A stretch of DNA of 64,000 nucleotides from Arthrobacter sp. ZGTC412 (GTDB lineage: Bacteria > Actinomycetota > Actinomycetes > Actinomycetales > Micrococcaceae), in NCBI RefSeq assembly GCF_002929215.1, contig NZ_PJII01000025.1, positions 1-64,000 of the forward strand, given 5' to 3'. A program made the position numbers and the translations under genes. Of this stretch, positions 17,072 to 25,338 are shown in pieces. The notes under the pieces are model-generated. The model did not search any database and was not told where the DNA came from. It saw only the letters and a program-made list of their open reading frames with translations. Position 1 is the first letter of the stretch, and each line of letters begins with the position of its first letter.

Positions 17072-17100
17072 ATTCCACAAAGTAGATAATAATATCCATA
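17072..17100 (+). promoter_or_regulatory. Candidate purine-regulon operator, copy C
   Basis: ATTCCACA, 15 AT-rich nt, TCCATA lies in the divergent promoter region between the IclR gene and the malic enzyme gene, 59 nt upstream of the latter. It matches copies A and B in both half-sites and exact spacing. Confidence 0.6.
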
Positions 17101-17158
17101 ATACGAAAACATTCGGATTTAGCAGCTGCCCGTTACGGGCCCAACAGGAGGACATTCA

Positions 17159-18601
17159 ATGGCGAACCCCAGCCCCGGAAATTCGATCACCCTGCGCGTG
17201 GAAGCACCGTCGAGCTTCAGCGCCACCAGCGAGCTGGCCGCGGCGGTAGGCGCCGCCGGCGCCGCCATCACCGCCTTGGACGTCAGCGAGTCCCACCACG
17301 AGACACTGGTCGTTGACGTCACCTGCAACACCACCGACGACGAACACGCCGGCAGGGTCAAGGATGCCCTCAACGCGCTCGACGGCGTCACCGTCCAGCA
17401 CGTATCAGACCGCACCTTCCTGATGCACCTCGGCGGCAAGCTCGAAGTCGTCCCCAAAGTAGCCCTGCGCAACCGCGACGACCTCTCCCGCGCCTACACT
17501 CCCGGCGTCGCACGCGTCTGCCTCGCCATCGCCGAGGACCCGGCAGCGGCCCGCAACCTGACCGTCAAGCGCAACACCATCGCCGTGGTCACAGACGGTT
17601 CAGCGGTGCTGGGCCTGGGAAACATCGGCCCGGCGGCAGCACTGCCCGTGATGGAGGGCAAGGCAGCCCTGTTCAAGCAGTTCGCCAACGTGGACGCCTG
17701 GCCCGTCTGCCTCGATACGCAGGACACCGAAGAGATCATCCGGATCGTCAAGGCCCTGGCGCCCGTCTACGGCGGTGTGAACCTCGAGGACATCGCCGCC
17801 CCGCGCTGCTTCGAAATCGAGAACCGGCTCCGCGAGGAACTGGATATCCCCGTGTTCCACGATGACCAGCACGGCACCGCCATCGTCACACTCGCCGCCT
17901 TGGTTAATGCACTCCGCGTTGTGGGCAAGAAGCTGGACGAGGTCCGGATCGTTGTCTCCGGCGTCGGTGCAGCCGGTTCCGCCATCATCCAGCTCCTCAA
18001 GGCCCAGGGCGCCCGGCACATCATCGCCGCCGGCCGCTCCGGTGCCATCCACGGTGGCGAAACGTACGGGGACGAGCACCGCAGCTGGATCGCGGCGAAC
18101 ACCAACGAAGAGGGCTTCGCCGGCACCCTCCACGAGGCGCTCGTCGGTGCGGACGTGTTCATCGGCGTCAGCGCGCCGCACGTGATCGGCGAGGAGCAGG
18201 TGGCCGCCATGGCGGAGGACGCCATCGTGTTCGCCATGGCCAACCCCACTCCGGAGATCGACCCCGTCATCGCATCCCGCCACGCCGCCGTTGTGGCCAC
18301 CGGCCGGAGCGACTTCCCCAACCAGATCAACAACGTGCTGGCCTTCCCCGGATTCTTCCGCGGCCTGCTCGACGCCGGTGCCTCGGACATCACCCCGGAG
18401 ATGCTGGTGGCCGCCGCGGAGGCGATCGCCAACCGGGTAGCTGACGAGGAGCTCAATGCCAGCTACATTATCCCCAGCGTCTTCGATCCCCATGTCGCCG
18501 CCGATGTTGCCTCAGCGGTCGCCGCTGCCGCCCACAACGCGAACGTGGCAGCCGCGGCTGCTGTAGCAACGGAACCCGAAGCCGCCCTGGCCAGCGCCTG
18601 A
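17159..18601 (+). CDS. NAD(P)-dependent malic enzyme with N-terminal ACT-like domain
   Basis: This 480-aa protein has residues about 8-85 forming an ACT-like regulatory domain. The malic enzyme domain follows: [12 protein letters not shown] with the catalytic Tyr, Lys in [36 protein letters not shown] and [13 protein letters not shown] for metal binding, and GVGAAGSAI for NAD(P). It decarboxylates malate to pyruvate. As the first gene of an operon with malate synthase and ureidoglycine aminohydrolase, it completes a route from ureide-derived glyoxylate to pyruvate. The ATG follows GGAGG at the usual distance. The Ala-rich C-terminal tail of about 25 residues is probably disordered. The ACT domain suggests allosteric control by an unknown small molecule. 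Confidence 0.93.
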   Translation: MANPSPGNSITLRVEAPSSFSATSELAAAVGAAGAAITALDVSESHHETLVVDVTCNTTDDEHAGRVKDALNALDGVTVQHVSDRTFLMHLGGKLEVVPKVALRNRDDLSRAYTPGVARVCLAIAEDPAAARNLTVKRNTIAVVTDGSAVLGLGNIGPAAALPVMEGKAALFKQFANVDAWPVCLDTQDTEEIIRIVKALAPVYGGVNLEDIAAPRCFEIENRLREELDIPVFHDDQHGTAIVTLAALVNALRVVGKKLDEVRIVVSGVGAAGSAIIQLLKAQGARHIIAAGRSGAIHGGETYGDEHRSWIAANTNEEGFAGTLHEALVGADVFIGVSAPHVIGEEQVAAMAEDAIVFAMANPTPEIDPVIASRHAAVVATGRSDFPNQINNVLAFPGFFRGLLDAGASDITPEMLVAAAEAIANRVADEELNASYIIPSVFDPHVAADVASAVAAAAHNANVAAAAAVATEPEAALASA

Positions 18602-18638
18602 TTCACCGCCTGACTTCAGCACAAGGAAAGGACCAGAA

Positions 18639-20237
18639 ATGGCCATCACTGTCACAGATCCCCGGCCCATCGAGCGAGCGGAGGAGATCCTCTCCCCCAA
18701 GGCGCTGGCCTTTGTGGAGGAGCTGCACACCCGCTTCGCCGGCACCCGCAACGAACTTCTGGCCGCCCGTGCCGTCAAGCGGCAGCGAGTGGCGGACACC
18801 GGCAAGCTGGACTTCCTGCCGGAGACGCAGGACGTGCGCGACGGCGACTGGAAGGTTGCGCCCGCGCCCGCACCGCTGCAGGACCGCCGGGTGGAGATGA
18901 CCGGGCCCGCGTCACCGGCGAAGATGGCCATCAATGCACTGAACTCAGGCGCCAAGGTGTGGCTCGCGGACCTCGAGGATGCCAGCACCCCCACCTGGGG
19001 CAACGTCGTCGACGCCATCCTGAACCTCCGCGACGCCGCCCAGGGCACGCTCAGCCACACCTCGGACGAGGGCAAGGAATACAGGCTCCGCACCGACGCG
19101 CCGCTCGCCGTCGTGGTGGCCCGCCCCCGCGGCTGGCACATGCCGGAGAAGCACCTGCTCATCAACGGTGAACCCGCCGTGGGTGCGCTGGTGGACTTCG
19201 GCCTGCACTTCTTCCACGTGGCCAAGCAGTTGGTCCTCAACGGGCAGGGCCCGTACTACTACCTGCCCAAGATGGAGAGCCACCTTGAGGCGCGACTGTG
19301 GAATGACGTCTTTGCCTTCGCCCAGGATTACCTGGGACTGAACCAAGGCACCGTCCGCGCCACCGTCCTGATCGAGACCATCCCCGCTGCCTTCGAGATG
19401 GACGAGATCCTTTACGAGCTGCGGGACCACGCATCAGGCCTCAACGCTGGCCGCTGGGACTACCTGTTCAGCATCATCAAGTACTTCCGCGACGCCGGCG
19501 AGGAGTTTGTCCTCCCGGACCGTGCCTCTGTTGTAATGACCGCGCCGTTCATGCGGGCCTACACCGAACTGCTGGTCAAGACCTGCCACCAGCGCGGTGC
19601 CTTCGCGATGGGCGGCATGGCAGCGGTCATCCCCAACCGCCGGCACCCCGAGGTCACTGAGGCGGCCTTCGCCAAAGTCCGCGCCGACAAGACGCGCGAG
19701 GCGAACGACGGCTTCGACGGCTCTTGGGTTGCGCACCCGGACCTGGTCCCGACGTGCCGTGAGGTGTTTGACTCCGTGCTCGGCGACAAGCCGAACCAGC
19801 TGGACAAGCAGCGCCCGGAAGTTTCCGTCACTGCTGAGCAGCTCCTGGACGTGGCCTCCGCCGACGGCCAGGTGACCGAGGCGGGCCTCCGGCTGAACCT
19901 TTACGTCGCCGTTGCCTACACCGCTGTATGGCTGTCCGGAAACGGCGCCGTGGCCATCCACAACCTGATGGAGGACGCCGCCACCGCGGAAATCTCCCGC
20001 TCGCAGGTGTGGCAGCAGATTCGGAACAAGTCCGTCCTCGCTGACACCGGCAACACCGTGACCCGGGAGCTGGTGGAGCGGATCCTGGGCGAGGAAACCG
20101 AGCGGCTGCGCACCGAATTCGGCGACGAAGCCTTCCGCCGCTACTACCAGCCGGCCAGCGAACTGATCGCGGACATCTGCCTCTCGGAGGACTACACGGA
20201 TTTCCTCACCACCCCGGCCTACGAACTGGTGGGCTGA
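18639..20237 (+). CDS. aceB: Malate synthase A
   Basis: This 532-aa protein has the malate synthase A signature VEMTGPASPAKMAINALNSGAK near residue 85, LEDASTPTW, the acetyl-CoA/glyoxylate pocket residues around RPRGWHMPEKH, and FDGSWVAHPDLV near residue 355. It condenses glyoxylate with acetyl-CoA to malate. Length and motifs indicate isoform A rather than the larger isoform G. It starts 37 nt after the malic enzyme stop codon, with AAGGAAAGGA upstream, and ends 3 nt before the next ATG. No isocitrate lyase gene is nearby, so this copy is likely dedicated to glyoxylate from purines or ureides rather than to the glyoxylate shunt alone. Confidence 0.96.
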   Translation: MAITVTDPRPIERAEEILSPKALAFVEELHTRFAGTRNELLAARAVKRQRVADTGKLDFLPETQDVRDGDWKVAPAPAPLQDRRVEMTGPASPAKMAINALNSGAKVWLADLEDASTPTWGNVVDAILNLRDAAQGTLSHTSDEGKEYRLRTDAPLAVVVARPRGWHMPEKHLLINGEPAVGALVDFGLHFFHVAKQLVLNGQGPYYYLPKMESHLEARLWNDVFAFAQDYLGLNQGTVRATVLIETIPAAFEMDEILYELRDHASGLNAGRWDYLFSIIKYFRDAGEEFVLPDRASVVMTAPFMRAYTELLVKTCHQRGAFAMGGMAAVIPNRRHPEVTEAAFAKVRADKTREANDGFDGSWVAHPDLVPTCREVFDSVLGDKPNQLDKQRPEVSVTAEQLLDVASADGQVTEAGLRLNLYVAVAYTAVWLSGNGAVAIHNLMEDAATAEISRSQVWQQIRNKSVLADTGNTVTRELVERILGEETERLRTEFGDEAFRRYYQPASELIADICLSEDYTDFLTTPAYELVG

Positions 20238-20240
20238 GGC

Positions 20241-21515
20241 ATGGCTGTACCCAAGCCTTCGCTTTCCGCGCGGGACCTGGCGAACATCGACGGGCAGCTG
20301 GCCGCCACGGACCGCCTGCTGGAGCAGAACTACCCGGGCGACGACGGCTCCCGCCAGCCCGTCCACACGGTGTACGTTCCCGCGGACCGGTTCACGCCGT
20401 CGTTCGCTGCCGACTGGGGCGCCGAGGCGCTGGCCACCGCTGCCGCGCACGGCTGCCTGGAGAAACTCGGCGCGCTGCTGGGCCAGGACGCCGGCCTCGC
20501 GGAGGCCGTGGCCTCACGCGTCGAAGCGAAGCTGGCCAGCGAACCGATCGAGGACCTGCGGCTCGACTTTGAGGACGGCTTCGGGGACCGGGGCGACGAC
20601 GCCGAGGACAGTGCCGCTGTTGCCGCGGCATCCGCTGTGGCCGCCGCCGTCGCTGCCGGCTCCGCTCCCCCGTTCATCGGAATCCGGTTCAAGTGCTTCG
20701 AGGCGCCAACCCGGTCGCGCGGGCTGCGGACGCTGGATCTGTTCGTCTCGGGCCTCGCCGCGGCCGGCGAGCTGCCCGAGGGGCTGATCCTTACCCTGCC
20801 CAAGGTCACCACGGTGGCCCAGGTCCAGGCGATGGATTACGCTGTCTCCCGGCTCGAGGAAGCACACTCGCTTCCGGCAGGGCGGCTCCGCTTCGAGGTC
20901 CAGGTGGAGACGCCGCAGCTGATCCTCGGGCCCGAGGGCACGTCCCCGGTAGCGCAGCTGCCGCATGCCGTGCCCGGCCGGATCAGCGGCCTGCACTACG
21001 GCACCTACGACTACTCCGCTTCGCTGGAGATCTCCGCCGAGTACCAGTCCATGGAGCACCCGGTGGCGGACTTCGCGAAGGAAGTGATGCAGCTGGCCGT
21101 GGCCGGCACCGGCATCCGGCTCTCGGACGGATCCACCAACATCATTCCGGTGGGCGACAACGTGGAGAACGCCTGGCAGCTGCACGGGCGCCTGGTCCGG
21201 CGGTCGCTGGAACGCGGCTACTACCAGGGCTGGGACCTGCACCCGGCCCAGTTGCCCAGCCGCTTCGCCGCCACCTACGCCTTCTACCGGCAGGGGCTTC
21301 CCGCCGCAGCCGCCCGGCTGCGGAACTACGTGGAACAGACAGCAGGCGGCGTGATGGACGAGCCCGCCACCGCCCGTGCCCTGGCAGCCTTCGTGCTGCG
21401 CGGCGTCCAGTGCGGCGCCGTCGGTGCCGATGAAGTCCAGGCGCTCGCCGGCGTCGGAATCTCCCAACTCACTGCGCTGGCCCACCCTCGGCTGCCGCAG
21501 GCCACTTCGAAGTAA
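20241..21515 (+). CDS. DUF6986 family protein, HpcH/HpaI/CitE aldolase-like, function unknown
   Basis: This 424-aa protein belongs to the group annotated as DUF6986 or simply 'aldolase'. Motifs recall the CitE/HpcH TIM barrel: DLRLDFEDGFGDRGDD near residue 105 (compare the LDLED metal and substrate loop), GIRFKCFEA (substrate Arg region), RLRFEVQVETPQLIL near residue 217 (compare the metal-binding Glu in xxIETxxxV) and a following GLHYGTYDYSASL. These enzymes cleave or form C-C bonds next to a 2-oxo acid with Mg2+. The gene is 3 nt after malate synthase and 10 nt before ureidoglycine aminohydrolase, so it should act on a glyoxylate- or ureide-related compound. The reaction is unknown. Confidence 0.85.
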   Translation: MAVPKPSLSARDLANIDGQLAATDRLLEQNYPGDDGSRQPVHTVYVPADRFTPSFAADWGAEALATAAAHGCLEKLGALLGQDAGLAEAVASRVEAKLASEPIEDLRLDFEDGFGDRGDDAEDSAAVAAASAVAAAVAAGSAPPFIGIRFKCFEAPTRSRGLRTLDLFVSGLAAAGELPEGLILTLPKVTTVAQVQAMDYAVSRLEEAHSLPAGRLRFEVQVETPQLILGPEGTSPVAQLPHAVPGRISGLHYGTYDYSASLEISAEYQSMEHPVADFAKEVMQLAVAGTGIRLSDGSTNIIPVGDNVENAWQLHGRLVRRSLERGYYQGWDLHPAQLPSRFAATYAFYRQGLPAAAARLRNYVEQTAGGVMDEPATARALAAFVLRGVQCGAVGADEVQALAGVGISQLTALAHPRLPQATSK

Positions 21516-21525
21516 GGACCCAACC

Positions 21526-22338
21526 ATGGGCAAGTATTACTACCCGCAAGGCGGACTGCCGCCGCAGACCCACCTCACCACCGAGCGCGCGATCGTGACG
21601 GAGGCCTACACGGTCATCCCCAAGGGCGTTATGACGGACATCGTCACCAGCAACCTCCCCGGTTTCACGAACACCCGCTCCTGGATCATCGCACGGCCCA
21701 TCTCCGGCTTCGCCACCACCTTTTCCCAGTTGATCGTGGAGATCGGCCCGGGCGGCGGCGCCCCCAAGGCGGAGTTCGAAACAGGCGTTGAAGGCGTTGT
21801 CTTCGTTACGAAGGGCAAGGTCAACCTCGCGCTCGACGGCGAACTGCACCCGCTCGAGGAGGGCGGCTACGCCTACCTCGCGGCGGGTTCCACCTGGGGA
21901 CTGGAGAACGTCTCGGACGACATCGTCTCCTTCCACTGGATCCGCAAGGCGTACGAGCGCCTGGAGGGCTACGAGGCGAAGTCGTTCGTTACCAGTGATG
22001 CCGAGGTTGAGGCCCGCGCCATGCCGGACACCGACGGTGTCTGGAAGACCACGCGCTTCGCGGACCCGGATGACCTGGCGCACGATATGCACGTCAACAT
22101 CGTGACGTTCCAGCCCGGCGGCGTGATCCCGTTCCCGGAGACGCACGTGATGGAACACGGCCTGTATGTCCTGGAGGGCAAGGCCATGTACCTGCTCAAC
22201 AACGACTGGGTTGAGGTGGAGGCCGGTGACTTTATGTGGCTCCGCGCGTTCTGCCCACAGGCCTGCTACGCCGGCGGCCCCGGCCAGTTCCGCTACCTGC
22301 TCTACAAGGACGTGAACCGCCAGATCCGCCTCACCTAA
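21526..22338 (+). CDS. allE: (S)-ureidoglycine aminohydrolase
   Basis: This 270-aa bicupin protein begins MGKYYYPQGGLPPQTHLTTERA, close to known AllE/YlbA enzymes. It carries the second-cupin metal site in PETHVMEHGLYVLEGKAMYL, with Glu, His and His ligands, followed by WVEVEAGDFMWLRAFCPQAC. It hydrolyses (S)-ureidoglycine to (S)-ureidoglycolate and ammonia using Mn2+, a late step of allantoin degradation. The ATG follows AAGGACCCAACC. It is the last gene of the four-gene operon and is followed by a hairpin. Allantoinase, allantoate amidohydrolase and ureidoglycolate lyase are not found in the window. Confidence 0.94.
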   Translation: MGKYYYPQGGLPPQTHLTTERAIVTEAYTVIPKGVMTDIVTSNLPGFTNTRSWIIARPISGFATTFSQLIVEIGPGGGAPKAEFETGVEGVVFVTKGKVNLALDGELHPLEEGGYAYLAAGSTWGLENVSDDIVSFHWIRKAYERLEGYEAKSFVTSDAEVEARAMPDTDGVWKTTRFADPDDLAHDMHVNIVTFQPGGVIPFPETHVMEHGLYVLEGKAMYLLNNDWVEVEAGDFMWLRAFCPQACYAGGPGQFRYLLYKDVNRQIRLT

Positions 22339-22363
22339 GGCACCCATCCTCCCCTCCCAACCA

Positions 22364-22413
22364 GGTAGTGCCAAGTGTCTTTATGGAGCGTCAAAACGAC
22401 ACTTGGCGCTACC
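22364..22413. terminator. Hairpin after ureidoglycine aminohydrolase
   Basis: Arms 22364-22379 and 22398-22413 match at 15 of 16 positions around an 18-nt loop. The structure begins 25 nt after the allE stop codon and likely ends the operon transcript. Confidence 0.65.
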
Positions 22414-22435
22414 CAGTTGAGGGAAAATTGATCAC

Positions 22436-23590
22436 ATGGGCATACGCCGGGGACGTGCGTGGAAGCGGACTGCAGCCTGCCTGTGCTCCGTCCTGCTGGT
22501 GGCATCCTCGACCGGCTGCATCGAGGAACCACCGGCCCCGGAGCCGGACAACTCCGCCTTCACCCTTTTGGAGGACTTCAGTTCCCGGATGCTGGAGGAA
22601 GGCGCCCCTGCAGTCCTCATTGCCGTCAGGAACGGTGATAACACTTGGACGCACGCTGCCGGGGTCCGCAGCCTCGAGTCAAAGGAACCGGCGACGATCG
22701 CGGATCCTATCCAGATAGGAAGCATCACCGAATCATTAGTGGCGGTCTCAGTGATGAAGCTGGCGGAGGAGGGCAGGCTCGATCTGGATGCAGAGGTCAG
22801 CAGTTATCTCCCTGAGTTCGGAACCGTGCTGCACCCGCCCGGGCCGGTCACCGTACGCCAACTCCTGACCCACGAGTCGGGAATCCCGGACTTCTATGTC
22901 CCCCTGCTGGCCTCCGGAAACTGGGAGGCGACGATGAACCGGCCGCTCAGCCTTGAACAGCAACTGGCCTTGGCCGCTACCGTCCCCTGGGACGGCCGGC
23001 TGGCGCGGATTTTCGACTATTCCCGTTCGAACTACGCCGCCCTTGCCCTGATAGTTGAGCGGGTCCGCGGGAAAGGGATTGGGCGCGTCCTGGCCGCGGA
23101 CATCGCGGAGCCCCTGGGCCTGGCGAATACCCGTCTGGACGGCGGGCCCCCGCCAGCCGCCATGATTCACGGCTACATCACCGTCGAAGGAAAGCGGCTG
23201 GACGTGTCACGGCCGGCCTGGATTGCTGAGCTGGCCTCCGGAGGCGCCCTAGCCACAGTGGAGGAAGTGAACAAGTTCTACGCCGCGCTGTTGCAGGGCA
23301 GGCTGCTTCCACCAGACAGCGTGACGGCCATGAAGGGCGGCTACTCGCAGTATTACGGCTTTGCCCTGCGCCGGTGGAACAACACCTGCAACAACCGTTT
23401 CTACTACGGCCTTCCTGGAGACGTTGACGGTTACGGCATGATCGCCGTGACCAGCGAGGATGGCAGCAGGCAACTTGCCCTTGCAGTCGCGTACCCGCCT
23501 GCGCCGCCAACCCTCCAGCTGAACCCATTGATCTACGAGATGCAGGACGTGGCGCAGGAGGCCCTGAACAGCCTCTGCCCGGAAAACTGA
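22436..23590 (+). CDS. Serine-hydrolase (beta-lactamase-fold) exported protein with altered catalytic motifs
   Basis: This 384-aa protein has a basic, hydrophobic export signal ending near Cys28 (SSTGC), a weak lipobox. The body has the beta-lactamase/DD-peptidase layout: IGSITES at residues 94-100, VTVRQLLTHESGIPDF near 142, FDYSRSNYAAL around 193. In active relatives these motifs are SxTK, YSN and HxG. Here the Lys of SxxK is Glu99 (S96-I-T-E99), and the YxN Asn is Arg197 (Y195-S-R197). The protein is therefore likely to be catalytically dead, or to use another mechanism; it may bind peptidoglycan or a peptide instead. It has no operon partner and converges on the alcohol dehydrogenase gene. 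Confidence 0.82.
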   Translation: MGIRRGRAWKRTAACLCSVLLVASSTGCIEEPPAPEPDNSAFTLLEDFSSRMLEEGAPAVLIAVRNGDNTWTHAAGVRSLESKEPATIADPIQIGSITESLVAVSVMKLAEEGRLDLDAEVSSYLPEFGTVLHPPGPVTVRQLLTHESGIPDFYVPLLASGNWEATMNRPLSLEQQLALAATVPWDGRLARIFDYSRSNYAALALIVERVRGKGIGRVLAADIAEPLGLANTRLDGGPPPAAMIHGYITVEGKRLDVSRPAWIAELASGGALATVEEVNKFYAALLQGRLLPPDSVTAMKGGYSQYYGFALRRWNNTCNNRFYYGLPGDVDGYGMIAVTSEDGSRQLALAVAYPPAPPTLQLNPLIYEMQDVAQEALNSLCPEN

Positions 23591-23592
23591 CC

Positions 23593-23636
23593 CGCAGTTA
23601 ACGCCGCCAAAACGGGTTACAAGGACGTTAACTGCG
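23593..23636. terminator. Convergent inverted repeat
   Basis: Arms 23593-23603 and 23626-23636 (11 bp, perfect) enclose 22 nt between the stop codons of the hydrolase-like gene and the convergent alcohol dehydrogenase gene. Confidence 0.6.
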
Positions 23637-23661
23637 AGCCAGTTGGGTCAGGGGTCAACGG

Positions 23662-24837
23662 TCAGGGGTTGAGGACCACCTTGATGCAGCCGTCTTCCTT
23701 CTTCTGGAACTTCTCGTACAGAGCCGGCGCGCCTTCCAGCCCCGAGCGGTGGGTGACCAGATCCATCACACCCAGCGGATCGGCGTCGTCCTCCACAAGG
23801 GGAAGGATGTCGTCCGTCCAGCGCCGGACATTGCACTGCCCCATCCGCACCTGGATCTGCTTGTCGAACATGGTCAGCAGGGGCATGGGGCTGGCCTGGC
23901 CGCCGTAGACCCCGCTCATGGAGAGCGTTCCCCCGCGCCGCACGGCGTCGATGGAGGTGTGCAGCACCGCGAGTCGGTCCACGCCGGCGGTTTCCATCGC
24001 CTTCTGCGCCAGCTTGTCGGGCAGGAGCCCCAGGGCCTGGTGCGCGAAGCCGGCAACAGGCGAGCCGTGGGCTTCCATTCCGACGGCGTCAATCACCGCG
24101 TCGGGACCCCTTCCGGCCGTCATCTCCCGCAACTCGTCCGAAACACCCTTCGCGTAATCGAGCGTTTCAACGCCGTGCCGCGCCGCCATGGCGCGACGTT
24201 CGGGGACAGGGTCCACCCCGATGACCCGGAGCCCGCGCTGCACCCCGATCCGGCTGGCAAACTGGCCCACAGGTCCCAACCCGAACACTGCGAGGGTGCC
24301 TCCCGGGGGGACGTCCGCGTACTCCACGCCCTGCCAGGCGGTAGGGAGGATATCGGAGAGGAAAAGGTAACGTTCGTCCGGAAGCTCGCTCCCCACCTTG
24401 ATTGGGCCGTAGTCCGCATGGGGTACGCGCAGGTACTCGGCCTGCCCGCCCGGGACTGAACCGTAGAGTTCGGAGAAGCCAAAAAGGGCGGCGCCGGAGC
24501 CCTTGTCCTTGACCTGGGTGGTTTCGCACTGGGACTGGAGGCCTTGGTTGCACATGTAGCAGCGGCCGCAGGAGATGTTAAAGGGGACCACCACCCGGTC
24601 GCCCTTGCGCAGGTTGGTGACGGCGCTTCCCACTTCTTCCACGATGCCCATCGGCTCGTGGCCGATCACATCGCCCTTGTGCATGTACGGACCCAGGACT
24701 TCATACAGGTGCAGGTCAGATCCGCAGATCGCGGTGGAGGTGATGCGGACAATGGCATCCGTCGGCTCCTGGATCACCGGATCTGGTACCTCCACCACAC
24801 TCACCGAGCGCTTTCCCTGCCATGTCAGTGCTTTCAC
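23662..24837 (-). CDS. Zinc-dependent alcohol dehydrogenase (glutathione-independent formaldehyde dehydrogenase-like)
   Basis: This 391-aa medium-chain dehydrogenase has ICGSDLHLYE with the catalytic-zinc Cys, GHEPMGIVEEVG with His/Glu, and a structural-zinc Cys set in NISCGRCYMCNQGLQSQCE. The nucleotide-fold motif VFGLGPVGQFASRI lies near residue 190 and the long insert before the C-terminus is as in FdhA-like enzymes. It oxidises an alcohol or aldehyde with NAD+; the real substrate is unknown. The start is a GTG at 24837 with AGGAAAGG 6 nt upstream, where the conserved protein begins (VKALTWQGK); the open frame extends 74 codons further without support. It diverges from the small gene at 25016. 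Confidence 0.92.
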   Translation of the reverse strand: MKALTWQGKRSVSVVEVPDPVIQEPTDAIVRITSTAICGSDLHLYEVLGPYMHKGDVIGHEPMGIVEEVGSAVTNLRKGDRVVVPFNISCGRCYMCNQGLQSQCETTQVKDKGSGAALFGFSELYGSVPGGQAEYLRVPHADYGPIKVGSELPDERYLFLSDILPTAWQGVEYADVPPGGTLAVFGLGPVGQFASRIGVQRGLRVIGVDPVPERRAMAARHGVETLDYAKGVSDELREMTAGRGPDAVIDAVGMEAHGSPVAGFAHQALGLLPDKLAQKAMETAGVDRLAVLHTSIDAVRRGGTLSMSGVYGGQASPMPLLTMFDKQIQVRMGQCNVRRWTDDILPLVEDDADPLGVMDLVTHRSGLEGAPALYEKFQKKEDGCIKVVLNP

Positions 24838-25015
24838 AATTTGCCTTTCCTGGAAGTTTTCCGCTGCAGTCGGGGCTGGCCGCCTGCCCTTCGACGCTAT
24901 CGGTTCCCGCAAGAAAAAGTAAGCAGGCTGACTAAAATCCTTGTCGTCGGGCCGTGTGGCTTCTAGCGTAGGAACAAGCACACCCACGGACCCGCACGAG
25001 CGAAAGAGGAACGAC

Positions 25016-25264
25016 ATGTCGCTGTACCAGCCCGAACCGGTTGAAATCTCCACCCGCATGCGCCCCGGGGAGTGGACGGAGGAAAGCCTGGAACTGCTCG
25101 TGGAAAGCTACCGCGAGAGGATCGTGGAGATGGGCGCCAGCCCAACCGACGTAGTGACGGATATTGACCGGAGCGACGACGGCTCGGTGCGCGTGGCGGT
25201 TTCCTGGGACAAGCCCGAAAATGCGGGCAACGAGGACACGGTGGCCGGCGGCCAGACGCTCTGA
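25016..25264 (+). CDS. Small conserved hypothetical protein
   Basis: This 82-aa acidic protein starts at an ATG preceded by AAGAGGA at the right distance. It begins MSLYQPEPVEISTRMRPGEW and has a predicted amphipathic helix (EESLELLVESYRERIVEMG) followed by two short beta-like stretches. No transmembrane segment, metal motif or known domain is seen. It stands alone between the divergent alcohol dehydrogenase and the convergent HAD gene. Function unknown. Confidence 0.7.
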   Translation: MSLYQPEPVEISTRMRPGEWTEESLELLVESYRERIVEMGASPTDVVTDIDRSDDGSVRVAVSWDKPENAGNEDTVAGGQTL

Positions 25265-25338
25265 TGCGCGGCATCCTAAGATTTACGACGACGGGTGGCG
25301 CGGCAGGCAACGCGGCGCCTGAAGGCGGGCGTGAGGAG

